Below, in pieces: positions 15,204-23,725 of a DNA stretch of 64,000 bases. Source of the stretch: Rhodoplanes tepidamans. Its GTDB lineage: Bacteria > Pseudomonadota > Alphaproteobacteria > Rhizobiales > Xanthobacteraceae. Within the stretch, counting starts at the first letter, position 1. Each line of letters opens with the position of its first letter. Made by a program: the position numbers and the translations under genes. The stretch lies in contig NZ_JAUSUJ010000018.1 of the NCBI RefSeq assembly GCF_030813915.1, positions 88,162-152,161 of the forward strand, read 5' to 3'. The notes under the pieces were generated by a model. The model saw only the letters and a list, made by a program, of their open reading frames with translations, made no database searches and was not told the DNA's origin.

Positions 15204-17588
15204 CTACCGCGTCCGCGCCTCGACCAGCGCGCGCTCGGCGAGCGGCAGCCACTTCGCCTGCGCGGGCGTGAGCTTGCGCCGGCCGGCGAGCTCGCGGAGC
15301 GTCGCGACCACCACCCGGTAGCGCTCGACCGGATCGTCGCCGGCGCTGGCGAGCCGCCACTGCAGCACCGCCATCTCCCACTGCCACGCCGCATTGTCGG
15401 GATCGGCCGCGACGAGCTGCTCGGTCGCGGCGAGTGCCGCGCGCCAGCTCGCCAGCGCCTCCGCCCCCATCCGCCTGGCGGCCAGCGCGTCGCCGATCTT
15501 GCTCTGCGTCACCGCGACGTCGTGCCGGGCCGCCGGGCCCGGCTGCGCGGCGAGGAGCCGCTCGCGCGCCGCCAGCGCGGTTTGATAGGCGGCGAGCGCC
15601 TCGTCGGGCGCGCCCTTCGCCATCAGCACGTCGCCGATCCGCTCCTGCGACACCGGCAGGTCGCGCGGCCAGCGCGAGCCGCCGGGATCGCCGCCGGCGA
15701 GGCCCTGGCGCAGTGCCAGGCTCGCCCGGTAGGAGGCCAGCGCCTCGTCGAAGGCGCGCTGCGCCCTGAGCACGTCGCCGATGCGCTCGTAGGAGACCGA
15801 CATGGCCCGGCGCGCCGCCGCATCGGCCCGCTCGGCGACCGCGAGCTGCAGGGCGAGCCCGGCCCGGTAGCTGCCGAGGGCGTCCTCGCCGGCGCCCTGC
15901 GCCAGCTGCACGTCGCCGACCTTGTTGTAGAGGATCGACAGGCCGCGCTGCCAGCCGGGGCCGGCGGCGGGATCGACCGCCGAGAGCCGCAGCGACAGCG
16001 CCGTGCGATAGCCCTTGAGCGCCTCGTCGGGGGCGTCGCGGACGACCAGCACGTCGCCGAGCCGCTCGTAGGCGACCGACAGGTCGCGCCGCGCCTCGGC
16101 ACTCGAAGGATCGACCGCGAGCAGCGTCTCGCGGATGGTCAGCACGGTGCGGAACTGCTTGAGCGCATCGTCGGCCTCGCCGGCGGCGAGCAGCGCGTCG
16201 CCGAACGCGGTCGCGGCGCGCGACAGCTCGCGCTGGCGCGCGACGCTGGTCGGGTCGGCGCCGGCGAGCCGCTCGGCCGCGGCCAGCGCCGCGCGGGCGT
16301 TGGCGAGCGCGCGGTCCGTCGCGCCCTGGGCGAGCCGCAGCCGGACGGCATCGAGCCGCGCCGCGACGATCTCGCGCTGCACCTCGGCGTCCATGCCGCC
16401 CGGGAAGACGAGGCCGTCGAGCAGCGCCTCCGCCGCCGTGGTGCGGCTGCGGGCGGCGTCGGCGAGGCCGAGCGCGTCGCGCCGGCGCTCGAAGGCGATC
16501 AGCATGGCGGCGCGCCGCAGCTGCAGCCGCGGATCGTCGCCGCCGGCGGCCGCGAGGTCGCGCAGCGCCGCCTCGGCCGGCGCGACGATCCCGGCGACCA
16601 CGGCCGGCGACGCGCCGAGCCGGTCGGCGGCGTCGACGGCGCGCAGCGTCGTCCCGGTGCCGGCCGCCAGCACCCTGTCGAGCAGCATCGGATCGTTCGG
16701 CAGCACGAAGCGCACCGCGGCGACCAGGCCGCCGACCAGGATCAGCAGCACGGCGGCGGCGGTGAGCCAGCCGCGCAGCCGGCGGCGGCCGCGCGTCGAC
16801 CGCTCGGCCGGCCCGCGAAACTCGTCGAAGGAGAGCGCCAGCAGCGCGGCGGCGAGCCGCATCGTCACCTCGGTGCGCGGCAGGGTGCGGGCGTCGATCA
16901 CCAGCGGCGCGACCGCGTCCTCCTCCTCGTCCGAGACGGTGCCGTCCACCTTGATTCGCCGGCGCAGGGCCGGCGGGCACAGCGTGCGCGGATCGGCGTC
17001 GGGCGCGCCGCCGACCAGCACGGCGACGACCCGGTCGCCGCGGCCGAGCCCCTTGTAGCGGCGCACCGCCTCGTCGACGGCCGCGTCGGTGGCGGCGGCG
17101 GGCGAACACAGCACCACCAGGAAGCGCGCGTCGACCAGCGCCGCGACCATGTCCTCCGGCAGGGTCGGCCGGGCCGGGGCGCGCAGGGCCGGCGGCTCGG
17201 GCGGGGCGGCCGGCCCCACGGGTGCGTCCGTCGAGGACACCAGGGTCGGGCCGGCCACCGTCGCGGCCGCAGCCGGCGGCTCCGCGTCGGCCGCCGCGCC
17301 GGGCGCCGCCTCCGCGGCGGGCTCGGCCGGGGTCGGCGTCGCGGCGGCGGACGGCTCCGGAACAGCGGCGGGCTCCGGCTCGCCCGGGGCCACCGGGGGC
17401 GGCTCGGCGGCGAACCGGGCGAGCGGCCCGATCCGCTTCGGCACCGGGCCGTGCGCGGTCTCGCGGCCGACCAGCGCCCACGGCACCCGCATCTCCTCGA
17501 GGCTGCGCTGCAGCGTCCGGCCCCACGCCTCGTCGGCCGGGGCGTGGACCAGGAACGCTCGATATTTCGGGTGGACAGCCTGTGCCAC
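15204..17588 (-). CDS. TIR-like domain, transmembrane helix and TPR-repeat protein
   Basis: This 794-aa protein starts with half of a TIR-like fold at residues ~8-58 (KYRAFLVHAPADEAWGRTL, VPWALVGRET, GPVPKRIGPL). A Pro/Ala-rich low-complexity segment at ~61-143 follows, then the second half at ~145-195 (MVAALVDARFLVVLCSPAA, VDEAVRRYKGLGRGDRV). A transmembrane helix is at ~273-296, and ~450 residues of TPR repeats follow (units such as YERIGDVLRAQRAFDEALASY). The related family usually has FRDREELPAS-type residues between the TIR halves; here they are replaced by the linker. The TPR part probably lies on the outer side of the inner membrane as a partner platform. A role in signalling or defence is inference. 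Confidence 0.75.
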   Translation of the reverse strand: MAQAVHPKYRAFLVHAPADEAWGRTLQRSLEEMRVPWALVGRETAHGPVPKRIGPLARFAAEPPPVAPGEPEPAAVPEPSAAATPTPAEPAAEAAPGAAADAEPPAAAATVAGPTLVSSTDAPVGPAAPPEPPALRAPARPTLPEDMVAALVDARFLVVLCSPAAATDAAVDEAVRRYKGLGRGDRVVAVLVGGAPDADPRTLCPPALRRRIKVDGTVSDEEEDAVAPLVIDARTLPRTEVTMRLAAALLALSFDEFRGPAERSTRGRRRLRGWLTAAAVLLILVGGLVAAVRFVLPNDPMLLDRVLAAGTGTTLRAVDAADRLGASPAVVAGIVAPAEAALRDLAAAGGDDPRLQLRRAAMLIAFERRRDALGLADAARSRTTAAEALLDGLVFPGGMDAEVQREIVAARLDAVRLRLAQGATDRALANARAALAAAERLAGADPTSVARQRELSRAATAFGDALLAAGEADDALKQFRTVLTIRETLLAVDPSSAEARRDLSVAYERLGDVLVVRDAPDEALKGYRTALSLRLSAVDPAAGPGWQRGLSILYNKVGDVQLAQGAGEDALGSYRAGLALQLAVAERADAAARRAMSVSYERIGDVLRAQRAFDEALASYRASLALRQGLAGGDPGGSRWPRDLPVSQERIGDVLMAKGAPDEALAAYQTALAARERLLAAQPGPAARHDVAVTQSKIGDALAARRMGAEALASWRAALAATEQLVAADPDNAAWQWEMAVLQWRLASAGDDPVERYRVVVATLRELAGRRKLTPAQAKWLPLAERALVEARTR

Positions 17589-17891
17589 GATCCCCTCCCC
17601 CGGTCTCGTCGTCCCGTCGCCGCCACGACGGGGTGGTTATCGCACCGCCCCGGAGCCTATGGGCAAGAATTTGGCCCTCGCGTGTCGATGCTGCGTCCGG
17701 AGCGGCGCCCCGAATGCAGGAACGCGCCCGATTCCAACAGGAATCGGACGCGCCCCGCGCCAGTGTAGTCGGGATGGACGAGTGGTCGGGCGAGCGGTGG
17801 GCAGTCCCTCCGGGGTTGGCGCCGTCCGGCGGACGGCGCGGAGCACGACCCCGGCGGCGCGATTCGGCCGCCGGATCGGATCAGGTATCGA

Positions 17892-18635
17892 TCAGATCAC
17901 GACGACCCTGGCGCCGACCTTCACCCGCTCGTAGAGGTCGATGACGTCCTCGTTGCGCATGCGGATGCAGCCGGACGACACCTGGGTGCCGATCGTCCAG
18001 GGCTCGTTGGAGCCGTGGATGCGGTAGAGCGTGTCGCCGAGATAGAGGGCGCGGGCGCCGAGCGGGTTCTCCGGGCCGCCGGGCATGAAGCTCGGCAGGC
18101 TGGGCTGCCGGCGCAGCATCTCCTCGGGCGGCCGCCAGTCCGGCCATTCCTTCTTGCCGGTGATCGTGTGGGCGCCCGACCAGGTGAAGCCGGGGCGGCC
18201 GACCCCGACGCCGTAGCGCATCGCCCGGCCGTTGCCCTCGACCAGGTAGAGATAGAAGTTGCGGGTATCGACCACGATGGTGCCGGCCGGCTCGCTGCCG
18301 TCATAGGCGACCCGCTGGGGCCGGAAGCGCGGATCGACGGCGTTGCGGCCGAGCTCGCTCGGATCGATGCCGGCGTAGCGGCCGCCGCCATACGCGGCCG
18401 GCTCCTGCGCCTGATAGCCGCGCGCGCGCATCTCGGGCGCTTCGCCGCCGCCGAAGATGGCCTCGACGAAGCCGCCGCCGAGCGACCCCCGCCGCACCGG
18501 CGCCTGGACGGCGGTCTGCGGCACCACATAGCTCCGGCCGGAGATTCCGTAGGAGCCGCTCCCCCAGGTCTGGGCGGCGGCCGGCGGGCCGGACAGCGCG
18601 GTCGCGGCCAGGGCGCAAAGAAGAACGCGGTACAT
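17892..18635 (-). CDS. L,D-transpeptidase (YkuD domain)
   Basis: This exported cell-wall enzyme makes 3-3 peptidoglycan cross-links or attaches proteins to the wall. The ~247-aa product has a signal peptide (MYRVLLCALAATALS, cleavage near AAAQT), a linker to ~100, and a C-terminal YkuD domain with TIVVDTRNFYLYLVEGNG, the histidine in RIHGSNEP and the catalytic cysteine motif SSGCIRMRNED. The start MYRVLLC was chosen over an ATG five codons upstream because it begins the signal peptide. The promoter region, shared with the divergent CheZ-like gene, holds several inverted repeats. Confidence 0.92.
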   Translation of the reverse strand: MYRVLLCALAATALSGPPAAAQTWGSGSYGISGRSYVVPQTAVQAPVRRGSLGGGFVEAIFGGGEAPEMRARGYQAQEPAAYGGGRYAGIDPSELGRNAVDPRFRPQRVAYDGSEPAGTIVVDTRNFYLYLVEGNGRAMRYGVGVGRPGFTWSGAHTITGKKEWPDWRPPEEMLRRQPSLPSFMPGGPENPLGARALYLGDTLYRIHGSNEPWTIGTQVSSGCIRMRNEDVIDLYERVKVGARVVVI

Positions 18636-18664
18636 GACGGGGCTCTGCACTCGTTACACGTTGA

Positions 18665-18799
18665 ACGGTTCGGACACCAAACCTTGGTGCATTTCGAGTA
18701 AAAACCCGAAATGGCGACCAAGTCGTAAAAACGAGCCCGCGCGGATTTACTGTAACGGCATGATCGATTCAATTCGAACGACTATGGTGTCCGAACCGT
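18665..18799. repeat. 15-nt perfect inverted repeats bounding a 135-bp AT-rich segment
   Basis: ACGGTTCGGACACCA at 18665-18679 is the exact reverse complement of TGGTGTCCGAACCGT at 18785-18799. The arms could be paired operators that loop, or the ends of a MITE-like element. No target-site duplication is visible. Confidence 0.75.
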
Positions 18800-18818
18800 A
18801 AACGCGGCATCGACGTGG

Positions 18819-18834
18819 TTTACGGATGGTTAAC
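18819..18834. promoter_or_regulatory. CtrA-like box
   Basis: TTTA-CGGATGG-TTAAC fits the CtrA consensus TTAA-N7-TTAAC with one mismatch. A further TTAACCA half site lies about 20 bases downstream on the same strand. CtrA controls motility and chemotaxis genes in many alphaproteobacteria, which fits the CheZ-like gene 160 bases away. Confidence 0.45.
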
Positions 18835-18995
18835 AAGAAATCATCGTGGTTAATACGAGGTCAACGGCCTCGAACATGGTGAACGGATCGTCACCTGCGC
18901 CCGCGGCACCGCCGGACCGCACGACAGCGGTGAAACCGCTCGTTAAAGAATGGTCCGGTAGAAGGATAAAGAACGTCTCGAATTGCGAACTCTCC

Positions 18996-19757
18996 ATGCA
19001 GCCGCGCAAACAATTCCGCATCGAGCAGGTCCGCCCCATCGCGGAGATCGCAGCCGGCCTCACCGGCGGCGAGACCGATGGGGTACCGCCGGCCTCGGCC
19101 AACGACGCCGACGCGGCGTTGCGTCACCTCGAGGTGATCACCGAGATCCGCGGCGTGCGCACCCTGATCGAGGGCCGCGCCGCCGAGGCGCAACACGCGC
19201 TGGAGAGGCTGCAGGCGCAGTTCAACGAGTTCCACAAGCTCAAGGCCGAGCTCGACGTGATCAGCGACGCGATCGTCGAGACCAAGCGCGAGCTGGCGAC
19301 GATCCACGTGACCGGCTTCAACGGCCAGGACATGTCGCGGGTGGCGAACGAGCTCGACGCCGTGGTCGAGGACACCGAGCGCGCCACCCAGGCGATCCTC
19401 GGCGCCGTCGAGGAGATCGACACGCGGGCCGACAGGCTCGCCGCCTCGGTGACGGCGGCAGCCGACCAGGCGACCGCCCGCGAGATCCAGGACTGCGTCG
19501 TCCGCATCTTCGAGTCGTGCAACTTCCAGGACCTCACCGGACAGCGGATCAGCAAGGTGGTGTCGGCCCTCAAGTTCATCGAGGACCACATCCGCCGCAT
19601 GGAGGAGATCTGGGGCGGCATCGAGTCGTTCGGCGAGTACGTCCCCGAGGTCGCCGCGCCCGAGATCCCCGAGGAGGACAAGCTCCTCAACGGCCCGAAG
19701 CTCGAAGGCGACGCCGGCCACGTCTCCCAGAACGACATCGACGCGCTGTTCGACTGA
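18996..19757 (+). CDS. cheZ: CheZ-like chemotaxis protein phosphatase
   Basis: CheZ dephosphorylates CheY-P. The protein has a long helical region with the active-site motif NFQDLTGQRISKVV, in which Asp179 and Gln183 match the catalytic Asp/Gln of the family. It ends in HVSQNDIDALFD, resembling the CheY-binding SQ-DIDxL peptides of CheZ C termini and FliM N termini. The start MQPRKQFRIEQ gives 253 aa; longer forms from a GTG at 18846 or an ATG at 18876 are possible because no strong ribosome site marks any of them. No other chemotaxis gene is nearby, so it is an orphan locus. CtrA-like boxes lie upstream. Confidence 0.82.
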   Translation: MQPRKQFRIEQVRPIAEIAAGLTGGETDGVPPASANDADAALRHLEVITEIRGVRTLIEGRAAEAQHALERLQAQFNEFHKLKAELDVISDAIVETKRELATIHVTGFNGQDMSRVANELDAVVEDTERATQAILGAVEEIDTRADRLAASVTAAADQATAREIQDCVVRIFESCNFQDLTGQRISKVVSALKFIEDHIRRMEEIWGGIESFGEYVPEVAAPEIPEEDKLLNGPKLEGDAGHVSQNDIDALFD

Positions 19758-19778
19758 GCCGCGGCGCGCCCGCGATCC

Positions 19779-20987
19779 TCAAACCGGCCTCCGCACCAGC
19801 ACGAAGCAGGCGAGCGCCACCGCCGCGAAGACGGCGACCAGCGTGAGCGCCGCCATGTCGGAGCCGCGCTCGGCCGCCACCGCGACGACCAGCGGCGCCG
19901 CCGCCTGCATGGCGAGCCACGGCGCCGCGAGGCGCCCGATCACCGTGCCGATGCCGGCGGGTCCGAACAGCGCGAGCGGCACGGTGCCGCGGGCGATGGT
20001 GACGAGGCCGTTGCTCGCCCCGAACATCACGTAGAAGGCCGCCGCCGCCGCGACCGACACGCCGGCGGTGCCGATCAGCACGAAGGCCGCGACCATCAGG
20101 GCGATGGCGAAGCGCGCCAGCGACAGTGGGTGCTCGCGCGCCCCGAAGGCGAACTCGGTGACCCGCGCCAGCACCTGGCACGGCCCGAACAGCATGCCGA
20201 TCAGGACCGCCGTCGCGGCGTCGATGCCGCCGCGCTGCAGGATGGCGATCAGATGCGCCGACAGGGCCGAGGGCACGAAGGCATAGGCGGCGAATCCCGC
20301 CATCACCAGCAGGAACGGGCGTCCGCTCGGGGCGTAGACCGCGGCCGGCGCGGCGGCCGCCGCCCTGGCCGGCGCCGGCGCCGGAGCGGCCGGCTGCCGC
20401 GGCAGCGCGAAGGCGTGCAGCGGCGCCGCCACGCCGGCGAGCAGCGCCGCGTAGACGATCAGGCAGCCCTGCCAGCCGAGCCCGTCGCACAGGGCCCGGG
20501 TGGCCGGCCAGCTCACCGTCGAAGCGAGCCCGCCGACGAAGGTCAGCAGCGTGATCGGCCGCCGCGCCGCGGCGCCGAACAGCCGCCCGAGCGTCGCGAA
20601 GGCGGGATCGTAGAGCGACGCCGCCATGGCGACCCCGACCACGGTCCAGGCCGCCAGATAGGCGGCCGGATGCTGCGCGACCGCGAGCGCCACGAGCCCC
20701 AGCGCGCCGAGGAGAGACCCGGCCGTCATGGCGACATGGCCGCCGCGGCGATCGATCACCCGACCGACCAGCGGCGCGACGGCCCCGCCCGCGAGCAGCG
20801 CCGCCGAGAACCCGGCCATGGCGAAGGACAGCGACCAGCCGCGCTCGGCGGCGATCAGCGGAACGGTGAGGACGGGCGGATAGAACAGCGCTCCCCAGGC
20901 CAGCACCTGGGTGACGCCGAGCACCGGCAGGGCCCGCCACGGCCCCTCGACGAGCGGCCCGGCCAGACGCGTGCGGATGTCGGGCAT
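19779..20987 (-). CDS. Major facilitator superfamily transporter
   Basis: This 402-aa integral membrane protein has about twelve hydrophobic helices, with the MFS motif-A-like loop GRVIDRRGGH between helices 2 and 3 and a Pro/Ala-rich central loop near residues 205-225. It belongs to the YbfB/oxalate-formate-type group of small MFS proteins by general appearance, but nothing identifies its substrate. It converges on the CheZ-like gene (21 bases apart). Its ATG directly follows a 14-bp tandem repeat that includes the AGGG ribosome site. Confidence 0.85.
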   Translation of the reverse strand: MPDIRTRLAGPLVEGPWRALPVLGVTQVLAWGALFYPPVLTVPLIAAERGWSLSFAMAGFSAALLAGGAVAPLVGRVIDRRGGHVAMTAGSLLGALGLVALAVAQHPAAYLAAWTVVGVAMAASLYDPAFATLGRLFGAAARRPITLLTFVGGLASTVSWPATRALCDGLGWQGCLIVYAALLAGVAAPLHAFALPRQPAAPAPAPARAAAAAPAAVYAPSGRPFLLVMAGFAAYAFVPSALSAHLIAILQRGGIDAATAVLIGMLFGPCQVLARVTEFAFGAREHPLSLARFAIALMVAAFVLIGTAGVSVAAAAAFYVMFGASNGLVTIARGTVPLALFGPAGIGTVIGRLAAPWLAMQAAAPLVVAVAAERGSDMAALTLVAVFAAVALACFVLVRRPV

Positions 20988-20990
20988 GCC

Positions 20991-21029
20991 CCCTGCGTCG
21001 CCTCCCCTGCGTCGCCTCCCCTGCGTCGC
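20991..21029 (-). repeat. 14-bp tandem repeat in the MFS gene leader
   Basis: CCCTGCGTCGCCTC occurs twice exactly and then as a partial third copy (CCCTGCGTCGC), ending three bases from the start codon of the minus-strand MFS gene. On the coding strand each unit supplies GAGG and CAGGG stretches near the ribosome site. It has the same unit length and location as the repeat at 11971-12012, with unrelated sequence. Confidence 0.85.
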
Positions 21030-21154
21030 TCGCGGCCGTGCACGCCGCGGCGAAAGGGCGAGGCTCGCCCGCCATCCGCTTCCGTGCTAGCCCTAATGGA
21101 AAGGATCGGCCTTCACAACGATCCGCAAGAACGATCCACCAAGGGAGGAAGACC

Positions 21155-22150
21155 ATGAACGCTCGACGGCGTGCGCTCGCCGTGCTGTCCGGACTCGCCG
21201 GCACGGCCCTTCTCGCTCTCTCCATGGTGTCCGGCGCGACCGCGCAGGATTATCCGGCCCGACCGGTGCGGCTCGTCGTGCCGTTCGGAGCCGGCGGCCC
21301 GGCCGACGTGTTCGCGCGCGTGCTGGCCCAGCACCTGTCCGACGCGACGAAGCAGTCCTTCGTGGTGGAGAACCGGCCCGGCGCCGGCTCGATCATCGGC
21401 ACCGACATGGTCGCGAAGTCGGCCCCCGACGGCTACACGCTGCTCGTCATGTCGAACACCCACACGACCAACGAGTCGCTGATCGCCAACAAGCCGTTCG
21501 AGCTGATGCGCGACTTCGTCGCGGTGGCGCCGATCAACTCCTCCGACCTTCTGATGGTGGTGCATCCGTCGGTGCCGGCCAAGACGCTGCCGGAGTTCGT
21601 CGCGCTGGCCAAGGCGCAGCCGGGCGGGCTCAACTACGCCTCCTCGGGGCCGGGCACGCCGTATCACATGGCCGGCGAGCTGTTCAAGGCGATGAGCGGC
21701 ACCACCATCGTGCACGTGCCGCACAAGGCGTCGGGCGAGGCGCGCAACGCCGTGATGGGCGGCCACGTCCAGATGATGTTCGACGCCATCACGACGATGC
21801 GCACCACTGCCGAGGGCGGCCAGGTGCGCGCGCTGGCGACCACCGGCACCAAGCGTTCCGCGCTGATGGCCGACGTGCCGACCGTCGCCGAGGCCGGCGT
21901 GCCGGGCTACGAGGCGACCATCTGGCTCGGCATCATGGCGCCGGCGGGCACGCCGGCCGCGATCGTCGATCGGCTCAACGCGGCGGTGCGCGAGGTGATC
22001 GCCAGGCCCGAGATACGCGAGGCGTGGAGCCGCCAGGGCGCCGTGCCGATGGAGATGAGCCCGAAGGACTTCGACGCGTTCCTGCGCGCCGACATCGACA
22101 AGTGGGCGAACATCGTCAGGATCTCGGGCGCCGGCGCCAAGTCGCAGTGA
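21155..22150 (+). CDS. Tripartite tricarboxylate transporter substrate-binding protein (TctC/Bug family)
   Basis: This 331-aa periplasmic binding protein captures small organic acids, such as citrate-like tricarboxylates, for a TctAB membrane pair. A signal peptide ending GATAQDYP is followed by the family opening [23 protein letters not shown], the [23 protein letters not shown] segment, [17 protein letters not shown] and [13 protein letters not shown]. The ATG is preceded by AAGGGAGGAAG. No tctA or tctB genes are adjacent, so it is an orphan binding protein of the kind many beta- and alphaproteobacteria carry in excess. Confidence 0.9.
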   Translation: MNARRRALAVLSGLAGTALLALSMVSGATAQDYPARPVRLVVPFGAGGPADVFARVLAQHLSDATKQSFVVENRPGAGSIIGTDMVAKSAPDGYTLLVMSNTHTTNESLIANKPFELMRDFVAVAPINSSDLLMVVHPSVPAKTLPEFVALAKAQPGGLNYASSGPGTPYHMAGELFKAMSGTTIVHVPHKASGEARNAVMGGHVQMMFDAITTMRTTAEGGQVRALATTGTKRSALMADVPTVAEAGVPGYEATIWLGIMAPAGTPAAIVDRLNAAVREVIARPEIREAWSRQGAVPMEMSPKDFDAFLRADIDKWANIVRISGAGAKSQ

Positions 22151-22256
22151 TTGCGCCGTGACGGCGACGGGCCGAGGCGGCGGAACACGTGCATCGACGT
22201 GATCACGCCGCTTCGGTAGCTGCGCAGCCGTGGCGTCCCCGCGGGTCCGGGCCGCC

Positions 22257-22691
22257 CTACCCCAGCCGCTTCATCATGACCGTGTCGGCGCCGGGCGGAA
22301 GGCTCTTGACGATGTCCGCCGGCACCGCGTCGGGCCGGCACGGCAGGTAGCCGCGCTCGGCGAAGAAGGGCGCCTCGCCGCCGACCGCGACCCACAGGGC
22401 GCGGCAGCCGAGCGCCACGGTCTCGCCCTCGAGCGCGTCGGCGATGGCGCCGCCGAGGCCGCGATGGCGCAGCATCGGCAGGGTGACGATGCGCAGCAGC
22501 CCGTCGTCGCCGTGCACCTCGATGCCGCCGAAGCCGATCGGCACGTCGTTCTCCTCGAAGCGCCAGAACCAGCGCCCGGGCGCGTCGATGTCGTCGTGCG
22601 GCAGGCCGGCGCCCTTGAGCGCCGTCTTCAGGGCGTCGCGCTCGAACGGGGCCAGCGGCAGCCAGAGGAGTTTGGGATGCCCGGCATTCAT
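22257..22691 (-). CDS. GNAT acetyltransferase, ArsN2-like
   Basis: The 144-aa protein is a compact GNAT enzyme. The acetyl-CoA segment reads LLRIVTLPMLRHRGLGGAIADAL and is followed by ALWVAVGGEAPFFAERGYLP. The pattern (FGGIEVHGDDGLLR, FFAERGY, PADIVKS near the end) is close to ArsN2, proposed to act in arsenic resistance, but no ars genes lie nearby. The family fold is clear; the substrate is not. It is downstream of a lipoprotein gene on the same strand, 13 bases apart. Confidence 0.8.
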   Translation of the reverse strand: MNAGHPKLLWLPLAPFERDALKTALKGAGLPHDDIDAPGRWFWRFEENDVPIGFGGIEVHGDDGLLRIVTLPMLRHRGLGGAIADALEGETVALGCRALWVAVGGEAPFFAERGYLPCRPDAVPADIVKSLPPGADTVMMKRLG

Positions 22692-22704
22692 GCGGGCCTC
22701 GTGA

Positions 22705-23262
22705 TCAGCGTACCGCGCCGGGTGCCGGAGCCGGGCGCGGCCGGCGTGACGCGGTCCCCTCGGCGCCGCAGCGGACCAGCAGCATGTTGCCGTAGCGGCC
22801 GGCGACCTCCGGATCGACCCAGCGCAGCACCAGCACGCGGCCGTCGAACGACACGACCTCGCGATCGTCGCTGTCGGGCGCCGGCGGATTCGGGCCGATA
22901 TAGGTCTTTCCGTCCGCCCCGGCCTTGAGCAGCATGTCCTGCACCTGCGGGCTGTCGTGGCCCAGCATGGCGACGCCGACCGAGCTGCGGTTGATGATGT
23001 AGGGATTGCTGCACGCCTCGCGGGCCTTGCCCTCGGTGCGGGCGCGATCCTCCGGCCGGTGGAAGGCCGAATAGCCCCAGCGGCCGACGATCTCGTCGGG
23101 ACGGAGACTGGCGGGCGGCGCCGCGGCGACCGGCGGGGGACCCGGCTCGGGCGCCGAGCCGCCGCCCGAAAACGACGGCAGCGTGCTCGCACAGCCGGCG
23201 AGCGACGTCAGGGCGGCGACAGCCGTCAATACGCGCGCCGCGCCCCGGAACGAAACCACCAT
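22705..23262 (-). CDS. Lipoprotein of unknown function
   Basis: The ~185-aa product has a lipoprotein signal with lipobox SLAGC, then a Pro/Ala/Gly linker and a conserved-looking domain from about residue 58 (DEIVGRWGYSAFHRPEDRARTE, EACSNPYIINRSS, VVSFDGRVLVLRWVDPEVAGRYGNMLLVRC). The C-terminal cysteine may pair with the earlier EAC cysteine. The chosen ATG follows GGAG; another ATG five codons upstream is also possible. I do not know its function; it is likely outer- or inner-membrane anchored in the periplasm. Confidence 0.72.
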   Translation of the reverse strand: MVVSFRGAARVLTAVAALTSLAGCASTLPSFSGGGSAPEPGPPPVAAAPPASLRPDEIVGRWGYSAFHRPEDRARTEGKAREACSNPYIINRSSVGVAMLGHDSPQVQDMLLKAGADGKTYIGPNPPAPDSDDREVVSFDGRVLVLRWVDPEVAGRYGNMLLVRCGAEGTASRRPRPAPAPGAVR

Positions 23263-23725
23263 GACGATCTCCGACATCGATGCCCCACTCTGATCGGCGG
23301 AAGGCCTTGGCGCAAGAGCGTTTCATACCTCCGTCGCGGCCGAATGTCCGGGCGGCGACGGCACCTTCGGGCAGGCGGGAAGGCGCGTCACCTAGACCGG
23401 GCGAGATGGGCGTTTCGATGACGCGGCGCGGATCTCGACGCCACGGGCACGCGGCACCGCCGTGGCATGCGGGGCGCGCAAAGCCTGCACGGAACCGCAC
23501 GGTCGCCGGCCCGGGGCGGCACGACCGGAAGAGGTGAGCAGAACGTTTCGGCGGGGGCGCGGGTTGCCCCGTCGTACGGCCGGCGCGTCCGGTCCGTGCC
23601 GGCGGACCGCGGTGTCCGACCCGGAGCGACGTCGGCCCGCGCCGACGGAGCAGTCGCGTCCGGGAGACGGAGCAGAGCCGCACCGCCAGAAACGCACTCC
23701 AGAAACCACCTCCAGGAGAAAACGC
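23263..23725. other. Divergent intergenic region, lipoprotein / peptidoglycan-binding gene
   Basis: I see no gene in this GC-rich stretch of ~460 bases. It holds a 17-mer, GGCGTTTCGATGACGCG at 23409-23425, also found exactly at 1946-1962. No clear promoter was identified. Confidence 0.4.

Larger units (their letters stand above)
18636..18995. other. AT-rich divergent promoter region, transpeptidase / CheZ-like gene
   Basis: This 360-base stretch has clearly lower GC than its surroundings and no gene. It contains a 15-nt perfect inverted repeat pair (18665-18679 and 18785-18799), a small palindrome CACCAA-ACC-TTGGTG (18675-18689) overlapping the left arm, and two TTAACC half sites (minus strand, 18826-18834 and ~18848-18853) of CtrA type. 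It is the best candidate in the window for complex transcriptional control. Confidence 0.7.
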
